From SHWB01 sp050246875 (GTDB taxonomy: Bacteria > Pseudomonadota > Alphaproteobacteria > UBA6615), in assembly GCA_050246875.1 (NCBI GenBank), contig JBFWVF010000002.1, positions 396,498 to 460,497 of the forward strand: DNA of 64,000 bases, written 5' to 3'. Shown one piece after another: positions 47,800-56,238 of the stretch. The notes under the pieces were generated by a model. It saw only the letters and a list, made by a program, of their open reading frames with translations, was not told the origin of the DNA and did no database searches. Made by a program: the position numbers and the translations under genes. How positions within the stretch are numbered: position 1 is the stretch's first letter; every line of letters starts with the position of its first letter.

Positions 47800-47858
47800 A
47801 GGTTTCCCGTCGCCACGCGCGCCCCCGCGCGCTACAACGCCGCCGGCACGGGGGAACG

Positions 47859-48863
47859 ATGGACGGCACAGCGCAGGGCAGGGCGACGCAGGCGACGGCG
47901 CCGGCCGGACAGCGCCCGCGCATCCTCGTCATCAAGCTCGGCGCGCTGGGCGACGTGGTGCAGGCGACGGGGCCGTTCGCGGCCATCCGCGCGCACCACC
48001 CCGGCGCCCACATCACGCTGCTGACCACGCCGCCCTGGGCCGACCTGCTGGCCATGAGCGGCTGGTTCGATGCCATCGACACCGGCGGGCGGCCGCGCCG
48101 GTTCAGCCGGCGCGAATGGGCCCGCCTGCTCGGCTTCCTCGCCCGCAACCGCTTCGACCGCGTCTACGATCTGCAGACGGCCGACCGCTCGACGCTGTAT
48201 TTCTACCTCTCGGCCCTGCTGCACCCGCTCTCCGTGCCGCAGTGGAGCGGCATCGCGCGCCTCGGCTCGCACCGCCACGCCGACCGGGCGCGCGACCGCC
48301 TGCACACGATCGAGCGCCAGGCCGGGCAGCTCGCCGTCGCCGGCATCGACGCCGTGCCGCCGCCCTCGCTCGATTTCGTCACCGATGCGATGGCGAAGGG
48401 GCCGGCCGATTTCGGCCTCGCGGCGCCCTACGCGCTGCTCGCCGCCGGCGGCGCGCCGCACCGCCCGGACAAGCGCTGGCCGCTCGGAAACTGGACGCGG
48501 CTCGCCCGCGCGCTGGCGGCGCGGGGTGTGCAGCCGGTGCTGATCGGCACCAAGGCCGAGGCCCAGGCCAACGCCACCATCGCCGCCTTCTGCCCGGCGG
48601 CGCGCGACCTCAGCGGCGACACCACGCTGGCCGACCTCGTGCGGCTGGCGCGCGGGGCGCTTGTGGCCGTCGGCAACGACACCGGCCCGATGCACCTCGC
48701 CGCCGTCGCCGGCTGCCCTTGCGTGGTGCTCTACTCCAGCGCCTCCGACCCCGCCCTTTGCGCGCAGAGGGGGCCGAAGGTCACCATCCTGCGGCGCGAG
48801 AAGCTGGCCGAGTTGGGGGTGGAGGAGGTGATGGGGGCGGTGGAGGGGCTGGTGTCAGGGTGA
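47859..48863 (+). CDS. Glycosyltransferase family 9 (heptosyltransferase-like)
   Basis: 334 residues: ILVIKLGALGDVVQATGPF at the start, RVYDLQTADRS, LLAAGGAPHRPDKRWPLGNW, and the GT9 signature VGNDTGPMHLAAVAGCP. Members transfer ADP-heptose to the LPS inner core. Which acceptor is used here cannot be decided. ATG 47859 follows GGGGGAAC. The 3' end overlaps the convergent zinc-ribbon gene by nine bases. Three envelope-sugar genes (epimerase-like, GT4, GT9) lie within 5 kb, separated by repeats. Confidence 0.87.
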   Translation: MDGTAQGRATQATAPAGQRPRILVIKLGALGDVVQATGPFAAIRAHHPGAHITLLTTPPWADLLAMSGWFDAIDTGGRPRRFSRREWARLLGFLARNRFDRVYDLQTADRSTLYFYLSALLHPLSVPQWSGIARLGSHRHADRARDRLHTIERQAGQLAVAGIDAVPPPSLDFVTDAMAKGPADFGLAAPYALLAAGGAPHRPDKRWPLGNWTRLARALAARGVQPVLIGTKAEAQANATIAAFCPAARDLSGDTTLADLVRLARGALVAVGNDTGPMHLAAVAGCPCVVLYSSASDPALCAQRGPKVTILRREKLAELGVEEVMGAVEGLVSG

Positions 48864-49238
48864 ATCGGGGCTGTCCTTTTGGTCTGTATCTGGAGCGCCC
48901 GGCGTGGCTGGTGTTTGCGCCTGTAGCGCCGGATCGAACGGCCCCTGCCGCGCTTCGACCGCGTCCATGTCTGCTCCACAGTTCCAGCAGTGCTTGCTCA
49001 TGTAGAGATGCCGGGCGGCGTAGGCGCGGGCGGTCAGGGCGCCGAACCGGGCGCCGCAGTTCGGGCAGCGGAGCGAGCGCAGATAGACCAGATTAAGGCC
49101 CAGGAACAGCACGCCCCAGACGAGGAGAATCTCGAACATGTGCTCGCCACGGGCGATCATGGCGGTTATGAGCACGCCGATAATACACACCGCCCAGATC
49201 GCAATTCTGCCGGAGTCCGCGTCCGAGCGCGTGGTCAT
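48855..49238 (-). CDS. Membrane-anchored zinc-ribbon protein
   Basis: 127 residues. Two hydrophobic segments (about 12-29 and 35-53) are followed by a four-cysteine ribbon, Cys58/Cys61 (CPNC) and Cys84/Cys87 (CWNC), then an acidic, proline-rich tail. Probably an inner-membrane protein with a cytoplasmic zinc-binding domain. No family name recognised. Confidence 0.7.
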   Translation of the reverse strand: MTTRSDADSGRIAIWAVCIIGVLITAMIARGEHMFEILLVWGVLFLGLNLVYLRSLRCPNCGARFGALTARAYAARHLYMSKHCWNCGADMDAVEARQGPFDPALQAQTPATPGAPDTDQKDSPDSP

Positions 49239-49342
49239 GCGGTCCCCTCCGCGATGCCGACCGCCATCCTAGAAGCCGCCGGCCGCGCCGTCCCGCTCCG
49301 GTAGCGCGCGAACGCGGGAATTGAATGCACTGTCACCGTAAT

Positions 49343-51541
49343 TCAACTTTCAATTCCCATCATCATATTATAGTGACCGATGTGACCAGCTTTCTCAAAG
49401 ACGTCTCGAAACACACTTAAATAGACCTCGACCATCGCATCGTCAGGCGCAATATACATGTCGTCGTGAACAGCGTGAGATCCATCGTTAATCCATGAAA
49501 ACAACGACGCACACACCTGCTTTTCTTTTCCCTCGAATTTGTTGATAACGATATCTTTGTCCATGTTTCCCAACAACGTAAAGTATGTCTCCAGTATCCG
49601 CCTCAACGTATTCTGGATTGTAATTCGGGACCTCATTGGATTGAGTACTTCTGCCCAAAGTATCTCATAGGAGGTCCGGATTGGGTTGTGATCATAGTAA
49701 GATATTTCTGAGCGGCCGTCTTTTTTTCTTACTATCCAAAATGCTTCATCGGCGAGACACGTCTTGCGGCGCTTTGGATGGTAAGCAACTTCCTTGTGAA
49801 AATAAATGTTGTGTGTAAGAACGAATACCTGTTTTATTGGCGTAATTGCAGAGCGAGCTCTCTCGATTAGTCCTTTGATTAACGAACTCACGATGAACAG
49901 AACGTCGCTATCTAGACTGGAAACAGGGTCGTCGATCATGACAATTCTATTGTCTGTCACTCCACTCTCAGTAACGCTCCCTCCCGTGAGATAATAAAAA
50001 TAGAGAAAGGTAACAAAATTCTTTTCTCCTTCGCTCAAGGTTTTCGTAGCATCTTGGCCATCCGCACGGACAATTCCGTACATACTATTATTGGGGCCTT
50101 CCGTTTTTAGTTTAAACCCCGAGAATCCAAACGAGGACAATATATTATTTATTGCGTTAACTGTAGGTTGAACGCTGGTGACTGTACGTTCTAACTCAAC
50201 GATGCGTTTACGGGTCTCTATTACAGCCGCATTGCATGTATCTATTCCGTTATTCAGACCTTCGATAGCCTTTTCTACGGCAGACCTAGCTTGAATGGCG
50301 TCTTTCAGATCGGCATCCAACTCGTGCACAATATATTTCCAGATCTCCCCGATTAGCTTCTTTCGTTCAGACGAATAGTTTTTAACCAGTCCGTTATGCT
50401 TCGAAATGCTTCTGTTCGCTTCCGCGATCAAATTCTGTATCTCTTCGATTATTCCCTTGGTAGACACCAAAGATACTTTTAAACTAGGTTCATTCTTCTT
50501 CTTTTCGAGCAACAGAAAATTCTTGTCCAACTGCCCTGCAAGCTTGTCGGAAGCCGCAGTGAGTGCAACATTATTCATGTGCGTGCTGTTAAGAGCAAGA
50601 ATATCGGCTACGTCGTCTTTGAGTGTGCGTGAGGCCTCGCGATACGAATCCAGAGTGGAGGCAATTGTATTTAGATCAGTCTCAAAAGCCGCGTCAAAAT
50701 ACTTTTCCAAATCGTGTTTAAGATTCACTGGCGTGGTTTGCTGGCAGAACGGGCAAATTGGGTGGCTTTTCGAAAAATATCCTTGCCCCTGTTTTACCCA
50801 ATCACTGTTTCCTAGAGTGGATATGATGAAGGCCAAATCGACGTCTTCTTTCCCCATCACACGTTTCTGAAGAATTGCACTAGTCTCTGCGTCATGCGTC
50901 AACGTACCATCTATCGTCGGTATCGACGAGATTTCTACCAAAGCTTCGCCAAAAATTGTGGCTGATCGCGAAAGCAAATCGTCAAGGTCGCATAGTTCGT
51001 CCTTGTTTGAAGAAAACTCTTCGCAGAGTTTATTAAAAAAACTTGCCTTTGAGCCCCGGAATCTAGAAAAAGCGCCCTCAAAATTTTCATCATATCTGAT
51101 TTTGGATGCCCAAAATTTATCACGGAACTTGATTTCTAAGTCGTGAAGCTCTGCCGTCTTTCCGCCATTTCCATCTTCTCCGCCCAGGGTGATACGTCGC
51201 TTACGAATCTCTTCTATCTGTTGCGTCTCATATAACTTGCGCTCAGTAATTTCTGCTATAGTATCATCTGATTTCTCTCCTAATGTAAATACGCCTTGCA
51301 TCTGAGATTTGAAATTCCGCGAGACAAAATCGGAATTATAAATGTAGCGGAGTAATTCTTGTCCGGTCGACCAAGTGACCTTTGACGCGCTATACTTGGA
51401 TGGATCTTCCACTACGCGAGTAATTGTTGTTTTGCCCGCCCCGTTTGTGCCATAGATAAAATTTACAACCTTGCAGTCTTTCAATGCACTGCCGGGCTCT
51501 TCATAACTTCCGGTGCCGGAGACAAAAATCTCGCTTAACAT
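49343..51541 (-). CDS. AAA_13-family ABC-type ATPase, RloC/PrrC-like candidate anticodon nuclease
   Basis: 732 residues in AT-rich DNA unlike its surroundings. Walker A GTNGAGKTT (31-39), coiled coils ~95-460 with CPFC at 263-266 (zinc-hook-like), signature TLSEGEKNF (501-509), Walker B VMIDDPVSSLD and H-loop VLTHN. The C-terminus has Arg647-x3-Glu651 (LRRILETYF) and His689 (NDGSHAVHDD). This matches in order and rough spacing the Arg-x3-Glu...His triad of PrrC/RloC tRNA-anticodon nucleases. Such proteins cut tRNA during phage infection or DNA damage. No restriction-modification genes accompany it. RecF/SMC-like ATPase without nuclease activity is the alternative. Confidence 0.7.
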   Translation of the reverse strand: MLSEIFVSGTGSYEEPGSALKDCKVVNFIYGTNGAGKTTITRVVEDPSKYSASKVTWSTGQELLRYIYNSDFVSRNFKSQMQGVFTLGEKSDDTIAEITERKLYETQQIEEIRKRRITLGGEDGNGGKTAELHDLEIKFRDKFWASKIRYDENFEGAFSRFRGSKASFFNKLCEEFSSNKDELCDLDDLLSRSATIFGEALVEISSIPTIDGTLTHDAETSAILQKRVMGKEDVDLAFIISTLGNSDWVKQGQGYFSKSHPICPFCQQTTPVNLKHDLEKYFDAAFETDLNTIASTLDSYREASRTLKDDVADILALNSTHMNNVALTAASDKLAGQLDKNFLLLEKKKNEPSLKVSLVSTKGIIEEIQNLIAEANRSISKHNGLVKNYSSERKKLIGEIWKYIVHELDADLKDAIQARSAVEKAIEGLNNGIDTCNAAVIETRKRIVELERTVTSVQPTVNAINNILSSFGFSGFKLKTEGPNNSMYGIVRADGQDATKTLSEGEKNFVTFLYFYYLTGGSVTESGVTDNRIVMIDDPVSSLDSDVLFIVSSLIKGLIERARSAITPIKQVFVLTHNIYFHKEVAYHPKRRKTCLADEAFWIVRKKDGRSEISYYDHNPIRTSYEILWAEVLNPMRSRITIQNTLRRILETYFTLLGNMDKDIVINKFEGKEKQVCASLFSWINDGSHAVHDDMYIAPDDAMVEVYLSVFRDVFEKAGHIGHYNMMMGIES

Positions 51542-51812
51542 CTGGCCCCCGCTGCTTTCGCAAATTTTTGCAAACCAACGTGCAATGGGGCGGATTGTGC
51601 CATACTCTCGTTTATCGGGAAATCCTGTTTAAGCCATTAGAATTATACAAGATTGCGTATCCTTTGGGTATTGAATGATCGCCGTATTTTGTAAGCGGGC
51701 CGTATGACTGAAGTGCCAGCGTATCTTGACGGGTACGCCACCCGTTGCCCCCCTCCGCCCCCTGCGTTAAACGTCCGCTCCCCGCGCCCGACGGCGCCCG
51801 AGGAGAAGGACG

Positions 51813-53771
51813 ATGGCCGAGACCGCCCAGGACCAGCCCCGCAGCGTGAGGATCACCCTGCCCGATGGCAGCGTGCGCACGTTCGACGGGCCGGTGACGG
51901 GCGCGGCGATCGCCGCCGCCATCGGGCCGGGCCTCGCCAAGGCGGCGCTCGCGGTGCGCGTCGACGGCGCGCTGTGGGACCTCGGCCGCGCCATCGAGAC
52001 CGACGCGAAGGTCGCCATCGTCACGGCGAAGGACGCCGACGGGCTCGACCTGCTGCGCCACGACACCGCGCATGTGATGGCGCAGGCAGTGCAGGAGCTG
52101 TGGCCGGACACCCAGGTGACCATCGGCCCGACCATCGAGAACGGCTTCTACTACGATTTCCACCGGGCCGAACCCTTCACCCCCGACGACCTCGCCGCCA
52201 TCGAGGCGCGCATGCACGACATCGTCGACCGCGATCTTCCGCTGGTGCGCGAGGTGTGGACGCGCGACGCGGCGCGCGACGCCTTCCTGAAGCTGGGCGA
52301 GCGCTTCAAGGCCGAGCTGGTCGACGCGATTCCCGATGGCGAGGCCGTCACCGTGTATCGCCAGGGCGACTGGTTCGACCTCTGCCGTGGCCCGCATCTC
52401 GCCTCGACGGCGAAGGTGGGGCACGCCTTCAGGCTGATGAGCGTCGCCGGCGCCTACTGGCGCGGCGACTCGCGCAACCCGCAACTGCAGCGCATCTACG
52501 GCACCGCCTGGTTCACGGAAGCCGACCTCAAGCGCCACCTCGACCTGATCGCCGAGGCGGAGCGGCGCGACCACCGCCGCATCGGCCCGGCGATGGACCT
52601 GTTCCACATCCAGGAGGAGGCGGTCGGCAGCGTCTTCTGGCACCCCAATGGCTGGACCCTCTACCGCGCCGTGCAGGGCTACATGCGGGCGCGGCTGGAG
52701 CGCGCCGGCTATGTCGAGGTCAACACGCCGCAGCTCGTCGACCGCAAGCTGTGGGAGCGCTCGGGCCACTGGGAGAAGTTCCGCGAGGCGATGTTCGTCA
52801 TCGCCGACGAGGACGAGCGCGTGCTGTGCGTGAAGCCGATGAACTGCCCCGGCCACGTGCAGATCTACCGCCACGGCACCGGCTCGAAGAGCTACCGCGA
52901 CCTGCCGCTGCGCATGGCCGAGTTCGGCTCCTGCCACCGCTTCGAGCCGTCGGGCGCGCTGCACGGCATCATGCGCGTGCGCGCCTTCACCCAGGACGAC
53001 GCGCACATCTTCTGCACCGAGGACCAGATCGTCTCCGAGACCAAGGCGTTCTGCGCGCTGCTGGAAAGTGTCTACGCCGATTTCGGCTTCACCGAGATCA
53101 AGGTGAAGTTCTCCGACCGCCCGGCGGTGCGCGCCGGCGACGACGCCACCTGGGACCGCGCCGAGGCGGCTCTCAAGGAAGCGACCGAGGCGGCCGGGCT
53201 CGACTGGACGCTCAACCCCGGCGAGGGCGCCTTCTACGGGCCGAAGCTGGAATTCGTGCTGCGCGACGCCATCGGCCGCGACTGGCAGTGCGGCACGCTG
53301 CAGGTCGATTTCGTGCTGCCCGAGCGGCTCGACGCCACCTACGTGGCGGAGGACGGGGCGAAGCATCGCCCGGTGATGCTGCACCGCGCGATCCTCGGCT
53401 CGTTCGAGCGCTTCCTCGGCATCCTCATCGAGCACCATGCCGGGCGCTTCCCGCTGTGGCTCGCCCCGGTGCAGGTGGTGGTCGCCACCATCACCTCCGA
53501 CGCCGACGGCTGGGCCGAAGAGGTGGCGGCGGCGTGCCGCAAGGCCGGGCTGCGCGTGGCGCTCGACACCCGCAACGAGAAGGTCGGCTACAAGGTGCGC
53601 GAGCACTCGACCCGCCACGTGCCGGTGTTGCTGGTTGTCGGGCGGCGCGAGGCGGAGCAGCGCAGCGTCGCGATCCGCCGGCTGGGCGGCGAGGCGCAGG
53701 AAGTGCTTGCGCTCGACGCCGCCCTCTCTAATCTGGCACAAGAGGCGGCAAGCCCGGCGGCGTCGCGCTGA
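51813..53771 (+). CDS. thrS: Threonine-tRNA ligase
   Basis: 652 residues. TGS domain (ITLPDGSVRTF...), editing domain with HDTAH (His83, His87) and CRGPH so proofreading of seryl-tRNA should work, class II catalytic core with zinc ligands in KPMNCPGHVQIYRHG, motif 2 FRE-like RMAEFGSCHRFEPSGALHG, motif 3, and anticodon-binding domain (VQVVVATITSDADGWAEEV). GGAGAAGGA precedes ATG 51813. The 271 bases upstream are partly AT-rich and adjoin the foreign ATPase gene; its promoter must lie there, but I cannot define it. Confidence 0.96.
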   Translation: MAETAQDQPRSVRITLPDGSVRTFDGPVTGAAIAAAIGPGLAKAALAVRVDGALWDLGRAIETDAKVAIVTAKDADGLDLLRHDTAHVMAQAVQELWPDTQVTIGPTIENGFYYDFHRAEPFTPDDLAAIEARMHDIVDRDLPLVREVWTRDAARDAFLKLGERFKAELVDAIPDGEAVTVYRQGDWFDLCRGPHLASTAKVGHAFRLMSVAGAYWRGDSRNPQLQRIYGTAWFTEADLKRHLDLIAEAERRDHRRIGPAMDLFHIQEEAVGSVFWHPNGWTLYRAVQGYMRARLERAGYVEVNTPQLVDRKLWERSGHWEKFREAMFVIADEDERVLCVKPMNCPGHVQIYRHGTGSKSYRDLPLRMAEFGSCHRFEPSGALHGIMRVRAFTQDDAHIFCTEDQIVSETKAFCALLESVYADFGFTEIKVKFSDRPAVRAGDDATWDRAEAALKEATEAAGLDWTLNPGEGAFYGPKLEFVLRDAIGRDWQCGTLQVDFVLPERLDATYVAEDGAKHRPVMLHRAILGSFERFLGILIEHHAGRFPLWLAPVQVVVATITSDADGWAEEVAAACRKAGLRVALDTRNEKVGYKVREHSTRHVPVLLVVGRREAEQRSVAIRRLGGEAQEVLALDAALSNLAQEAASPAASR

Positions 53772-53814
53772 TCCGGGCGTTCGCGCCGCCGTTCACCATC
53801 GAGGAGATCGTTTC

Positions 53815-54354
53815 ATCGCCAGACGCCCTTACGACGTGGCCCCTCCCAAGAAGGACGGGCCGCGCACCAACGAGGAGATCGACAGCGCCACGGTGCGGCT
53901 GATCGGCGCGGACGGAGAGCAGATCGGCATCGTGTCCATCGAGGACGCGCTGCGGCGGGCCGAGGAGGCGGGGCTGGACCTCGTCGAGATCGCCGCCCAG
54001 GCCGACCCCCCGGTCGCCAAGATCCTCGACGTCGGCAAGCTCAAATACCAGGAGCAGAAGAAGAAGAACGAGGCGCGCAAGAAGCAGCGCGTCATCGACG
54101 TCAAGGAAATCAAGCTGCGGCCGAACATCGACGACCACGACTACGACGTGAAGCTGCGCAACGCCCGCCGCTTCCTCGACGAGGGCGACAAGGTGAAGGT
54201 GACGCTGCGCTTCCGCGGCCGCGAGATGGCGCACCAGGACATCGGCGTGCGCGTGCTGGAACGCGTGCGCGGCGAGCTCGAGCCGATCGCCAAGGTCGAG
54301 CAGATGCCGCGCATGGAAGGCCGCCAGATGGTCATGGTGATGGCGCCGCGCTAG
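53815..54354 (+). CDS. infC: Translation initiation factor IF-3, ATC start codon
   Basis: 179 residues from ATC 53815. N-domain (RTNEEIDSATVRLIGADGEQ IGIVSIEDAL), basic linker KLKYQEQKKKNEARKK and C-domain (KEIKLRPNIDDHDYDVKLRN to MVMAPR). No ATG or TTG lies at the family start; GTG 53836 would cut off seven residues of the leader ARRPYDV. GAGGAG (53801-53806) is eight bases before ATC, and IF-3 genes are known to use ATT/ATC starts for autoregulation. 43 bases after thrS, likely co-transcribed. Acts on the 30S subunit in start-codon selection. Confidence 0.9.
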   Translation: MARRPYDVAPPKKDGPRTNEEIDSATVRLIGADGEQIGIVSIEDALRRAEEAGLDLVEIAAQADPPVAKILDVGKLKYQEQKKKNEARKKQRVIDVKEIKLRPNIDDHDYDVKLRNARRFLDEGDKVKVTLRFRGREMAHQDIGVRVLERVRGELEPIAKVEQMPRMEGRQMVMVMAPR

Positions 54355-54368
54355 GGGTGCGGTCGATC

Positions 54369-54495
54369 AACCCTCTCCGCCCCCGGGCGGAGAGGGTGGC
54401 GAGCGCGAGCGAGCCGGGTGAGGTGGGGCAGCGCAGGCGATCCCGACCGTGCCGGCCCTCCTCACCCCTTCCCTCTCCTCCCACGGGAGGAGAGG
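54369..54495 (+). repeat. Two-hairpin repeat, copy 3
   Basis: Hairpin CCCTCTCCGCCCC/GGGCGGAGAGGG, core TGGCGAGCGCGAGCGAGCC, GGTGAGGTGGGGCAGCGC, then CTCCTCACCCC and hairpin CCCTCTCCTCCC/GGGAGGAGAGGG. It fills the gap between the convergent infC and SDR stops and could end transcription from both sides. Confidence 0.8.
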
Positions 54496-54504
54496 GGGAT
54501 TTCC

Positions 54505-55275
54505 CTACCGCTGCGTGCCGCCGCCGTCGATGGTCACGATGGTGCCGGTGATCCACGAGGCGCGGTCGCTGGCGAGATAGGTCACAAGGTCGGCGATCTC
54601 GTCGGGCCGCCCGGCGCGGTCGGCGGGGGCGCCCTTCAGCGTCTCGCGCCAGCGCTCGGGGTCGCCGAAGCGGGCCTGCGCGTTGACCCGCGCCATCTCG
54701 ACGAGCCGGTCGGTCTCGACCGCGCCGGGATTGACGCCGACCACCCGCACGCCCTGGTCGATCGACACCGCCCCCAGCGCCCGCGTGATGCCCATCAGCG
54801 CCGCGTTGCCGCCGGCGCCGGCGATGTAGCCCGCCCGCACGCGGTCGCCGCCCGCCCCGATGACGTTGACGATGACCCCCGCCTTGCGCGCGCACATCGC
54901 CGGGTAGAAGCGGCGGATGAGGTTGACGAAGCCGAAGACCTTGAGGTCCCAGGCCGCCCGCCAGGCCTCGTCGTCGACCGTGGCGAGGTCGCCGGCCGGG
55001 ATGGCGCCGGCGTTGTTGACCAGGATGTCGGCCGAGATCGCCGCGTCGGCCAGCCGGGCCACGCCCTCTTTGGTGGCGAGGTCGACGGCATGCGTCGTCA
55101 CCTGCACGCCATGCTTCGCGTTGATGGCGTCGCGCACGGCCTCCAGCGCGCCCGCCGTGCGCGCCGCCAGATGCAGCGAGACGCCTTCCGCCGCCAGCCC
55201 CTCGGCCACCGCCCGCCCGATGCCCTTGCTCGCCCCCGTCACCACGGCGGTCCTGCCGGCAAGACCCAGATCCAT
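54505..55275 (-). CDS. Short-chain dehydrogenase/reductase-like protein lacking the catalytic lysine
   Basis: 256 residues with a classical SDR Rossmann fold: TGASKGIG (13-20), NNAG (87-90), Tyr150 and C-terminal VNPGAVETDR and ITGTIVTIDGG. The active-site pattern Tyr-x3-Lys reads YIAGA, with Ala154 in place of Lys, and the usual Ser position ~139 is Ile/Gly (NVIGAGGD). This YIAG-type SDR is seen in other proteobacteria as I recall, so it may be a subfamily with another chemistry. Start ATG 55275. It interrupts the translation block on the opposite strand and is flanked by repeats. Confidence 0.82.
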   Translation of the reverse strand: MDLGLAGRTAVVTGASKGIGRAVAEGLAAEGVSLHLAARTAGALEAVRDAINAKHGVQVTTHAVDLATKEGVARLADAAISADILVNNAGAIPAGDLATVDDEAWRAAWDLKVFGFVNLIRRFYPAMCARKAGVIVNVIGAGGDRVRAGYIAGAGGNAALMGITRALGAVSIDQGVRVVGVNPGAVETDRLVEMARVNAQARFGDPERWRETLKGAPADRAGRPDEIADLVTYLASDRASWITGTIVTIDGGGTQR

Positions 55276-55310
55276 GCGTGTTTCCTCCCTGAAAGACGGC
55301 GGATGATAGC

Positions 55311-55444
55311 TCCCTCTCCTCCCACGGGAGGAGAGGGCGGGGTGTGGCGGGCCGGCCGGGTCGCCACCGGCGGCGCTGCCCCACCTCACCCTCCCCGTCG
55401 CCTTGCGACGGGTCCCCTCCCTCTCCCCCCAAGGGCGGAGAGGG
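55311..55444. repeat. Two-hairpin repeat, diverged inverted copy
   Basis: CCCTCTCCTCCC/GGGAGGAGAGGG, then GCTGCCCCACCTCACCCT, and a final hairpin CCCTCTCCCC...GGGCGGAGAGGG. It is the reverse orientation of copy 3, with an extra internal hairpin around CGTCGCCTTGCGACGGG. Together the two bracket the SDR gene. Confidence 0.7.
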
Positions 55445-55573
55445 ACGCTCGTGCCTTGCGCCGGGCGGGGGCGGGGGCTATAACGCGCGCCTTCCATGGG
55501 GCGGCAAGGCTGGGCCGAGAAGGCCAGGGCATGCCCGACCGCTCCCGACACGACCCTCCTGCAAGAGGACGAA

Positions 55574-55774
55574 ATGCCCAAGCTGAAGACGAAGTCGTCG
55601 GTGAAGAAGCGATTCAGCCTCACCGGCACCGGCAAGATCAAGATGAAGCCGTCCGGCATGCGCCACGGCATGAGCAAGCGTCCGCAGGACATGAAGCGCA
55701 AGGCGCGGAAGTCCGGCATCCTCCGCAAGGGCGACGCCGGCATCATCCGCCCCATGATGCCCTACGGAGACTGA
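55574..55774 (+). CDS. rpmI: 50S ribosomal protein L35
   Basis: 66 residues: MPKLKTKSSVKKRFSLTGTG, then KRPQDMKRKARKSGILRKGD. Typical L35, small and very basic. GAGGAC lies before the ATG. Three bases separate it from rplT. In many bacteria infC, rpmI and rplT form one operon regulated by L20; here the SDR gene and repeats separate infC from rpmI, so the pair needs its own promoter. Confidence 0.96.
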   Translation: MPKLKTKSSVKKRFSLTGTGKIKMKPSGMRHGMSKRPQDMKRKARKSGILRKGDAGIIRPMMPYGD

Positions 55775-55777
55775 GCC

Positions 55778-56140
55778 ATGCCCCGCGCCCATTCGACGGT
55801 GCCGCGCCACGCGCGGCGCAACAAGGTTCTCAAGCTCGCCAAGGGCTTCCGCGGCCGCAACTCGACCAACTACCGCATCGCGCTGGAGAAGGTCGAGAAG
55901 GCGCTGCAGTACGCCTACCGCGACCGCCGCAACAAGAAGCGCGACTTCCGCGGCCTGTGGATCCAGCGCATCAACGCCGGCGTGCGCGAGCACGGCATGA
56001 CCTATTCGCGATTTATCGCCGGCCTGAAGGCGGCCGGCATCGAGATGGATCGCAAGGTTCTCTCCGACCTCGCCATCCACGAGCCGGCCTCCTTCCAGGC
56101 CATCGTCGCCCAGGCGCAGGCCGCCCTGAAGACGGGCTGA
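55778..56140 (+). CDS. rplT: 50S ribosomal protein L20
   Basis: 120 residues: the long basic N-terminal helix region (STVPRHARRNKVLKLAKGFR GRNSTNYRIA) and the globular C-terminal domain (FIAGLKAAGIEMDRKVLSDL AIHEPASFQAIV) of L20, which binds 23S rRNA and is needed early in 50S assembly. It starts three bases after rpmI and is followed by a strong hairpin before pheS. Confidence 0.97.
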   Translation: MPRAHSTVPRHARRNKVLKLAKGFRGRNSTNYRIALEKVEKALQYAYRDRRNKKRDFRGLWIQRINAGVREHGMTYSRFIAGLKAAGIEMDRKVLSDLAIHEPASFQAIVAQAQAALKTG

Positions 56141-56185
56141 GCCGCCCGGCCGCCGCGCGCGGCCAGCGGACGAACCGGACAGCAA

Positions 56186-56213
56186 GGGCCGCCCTGCGGA
56201 GGGCGGCCCTTTT
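56186..56213 (+). terminator. Rho-independent terminator after rplT (possible pheS attenuator)
   Basis: Ten-base perfect stem GGGCCGCCCT/AGGGCGGCCC with a four-base loop, followed by TTTT. It lies 46 bases after the rplT stop and 26 bases before pheS. Either it ends the rpmI-rplT transcript or it attenuates read-through into pheS. No leader peptide rich in Phe was found. Confidence 0.8.
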
Positions 56214-56238
56214 CGTGTCGAGAGGGGAAGGGCACAGC

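Noticed and set aside
49343..51541. Part of a type I restriction-modification or Abi operon
   Set aside because: Neighbours on both sides (zinc-ribbon gene, thrS) are high-GC housekeeping-type genes; no hsd or other defence gene is present in the window.
51484..51678. 64-codon plus-strand frame at the start of the AT-rich ATPase
   Set aside because: Mostly antisense to the ATPase N-terminus, no ribosome-binding site and no recognisable sequence.
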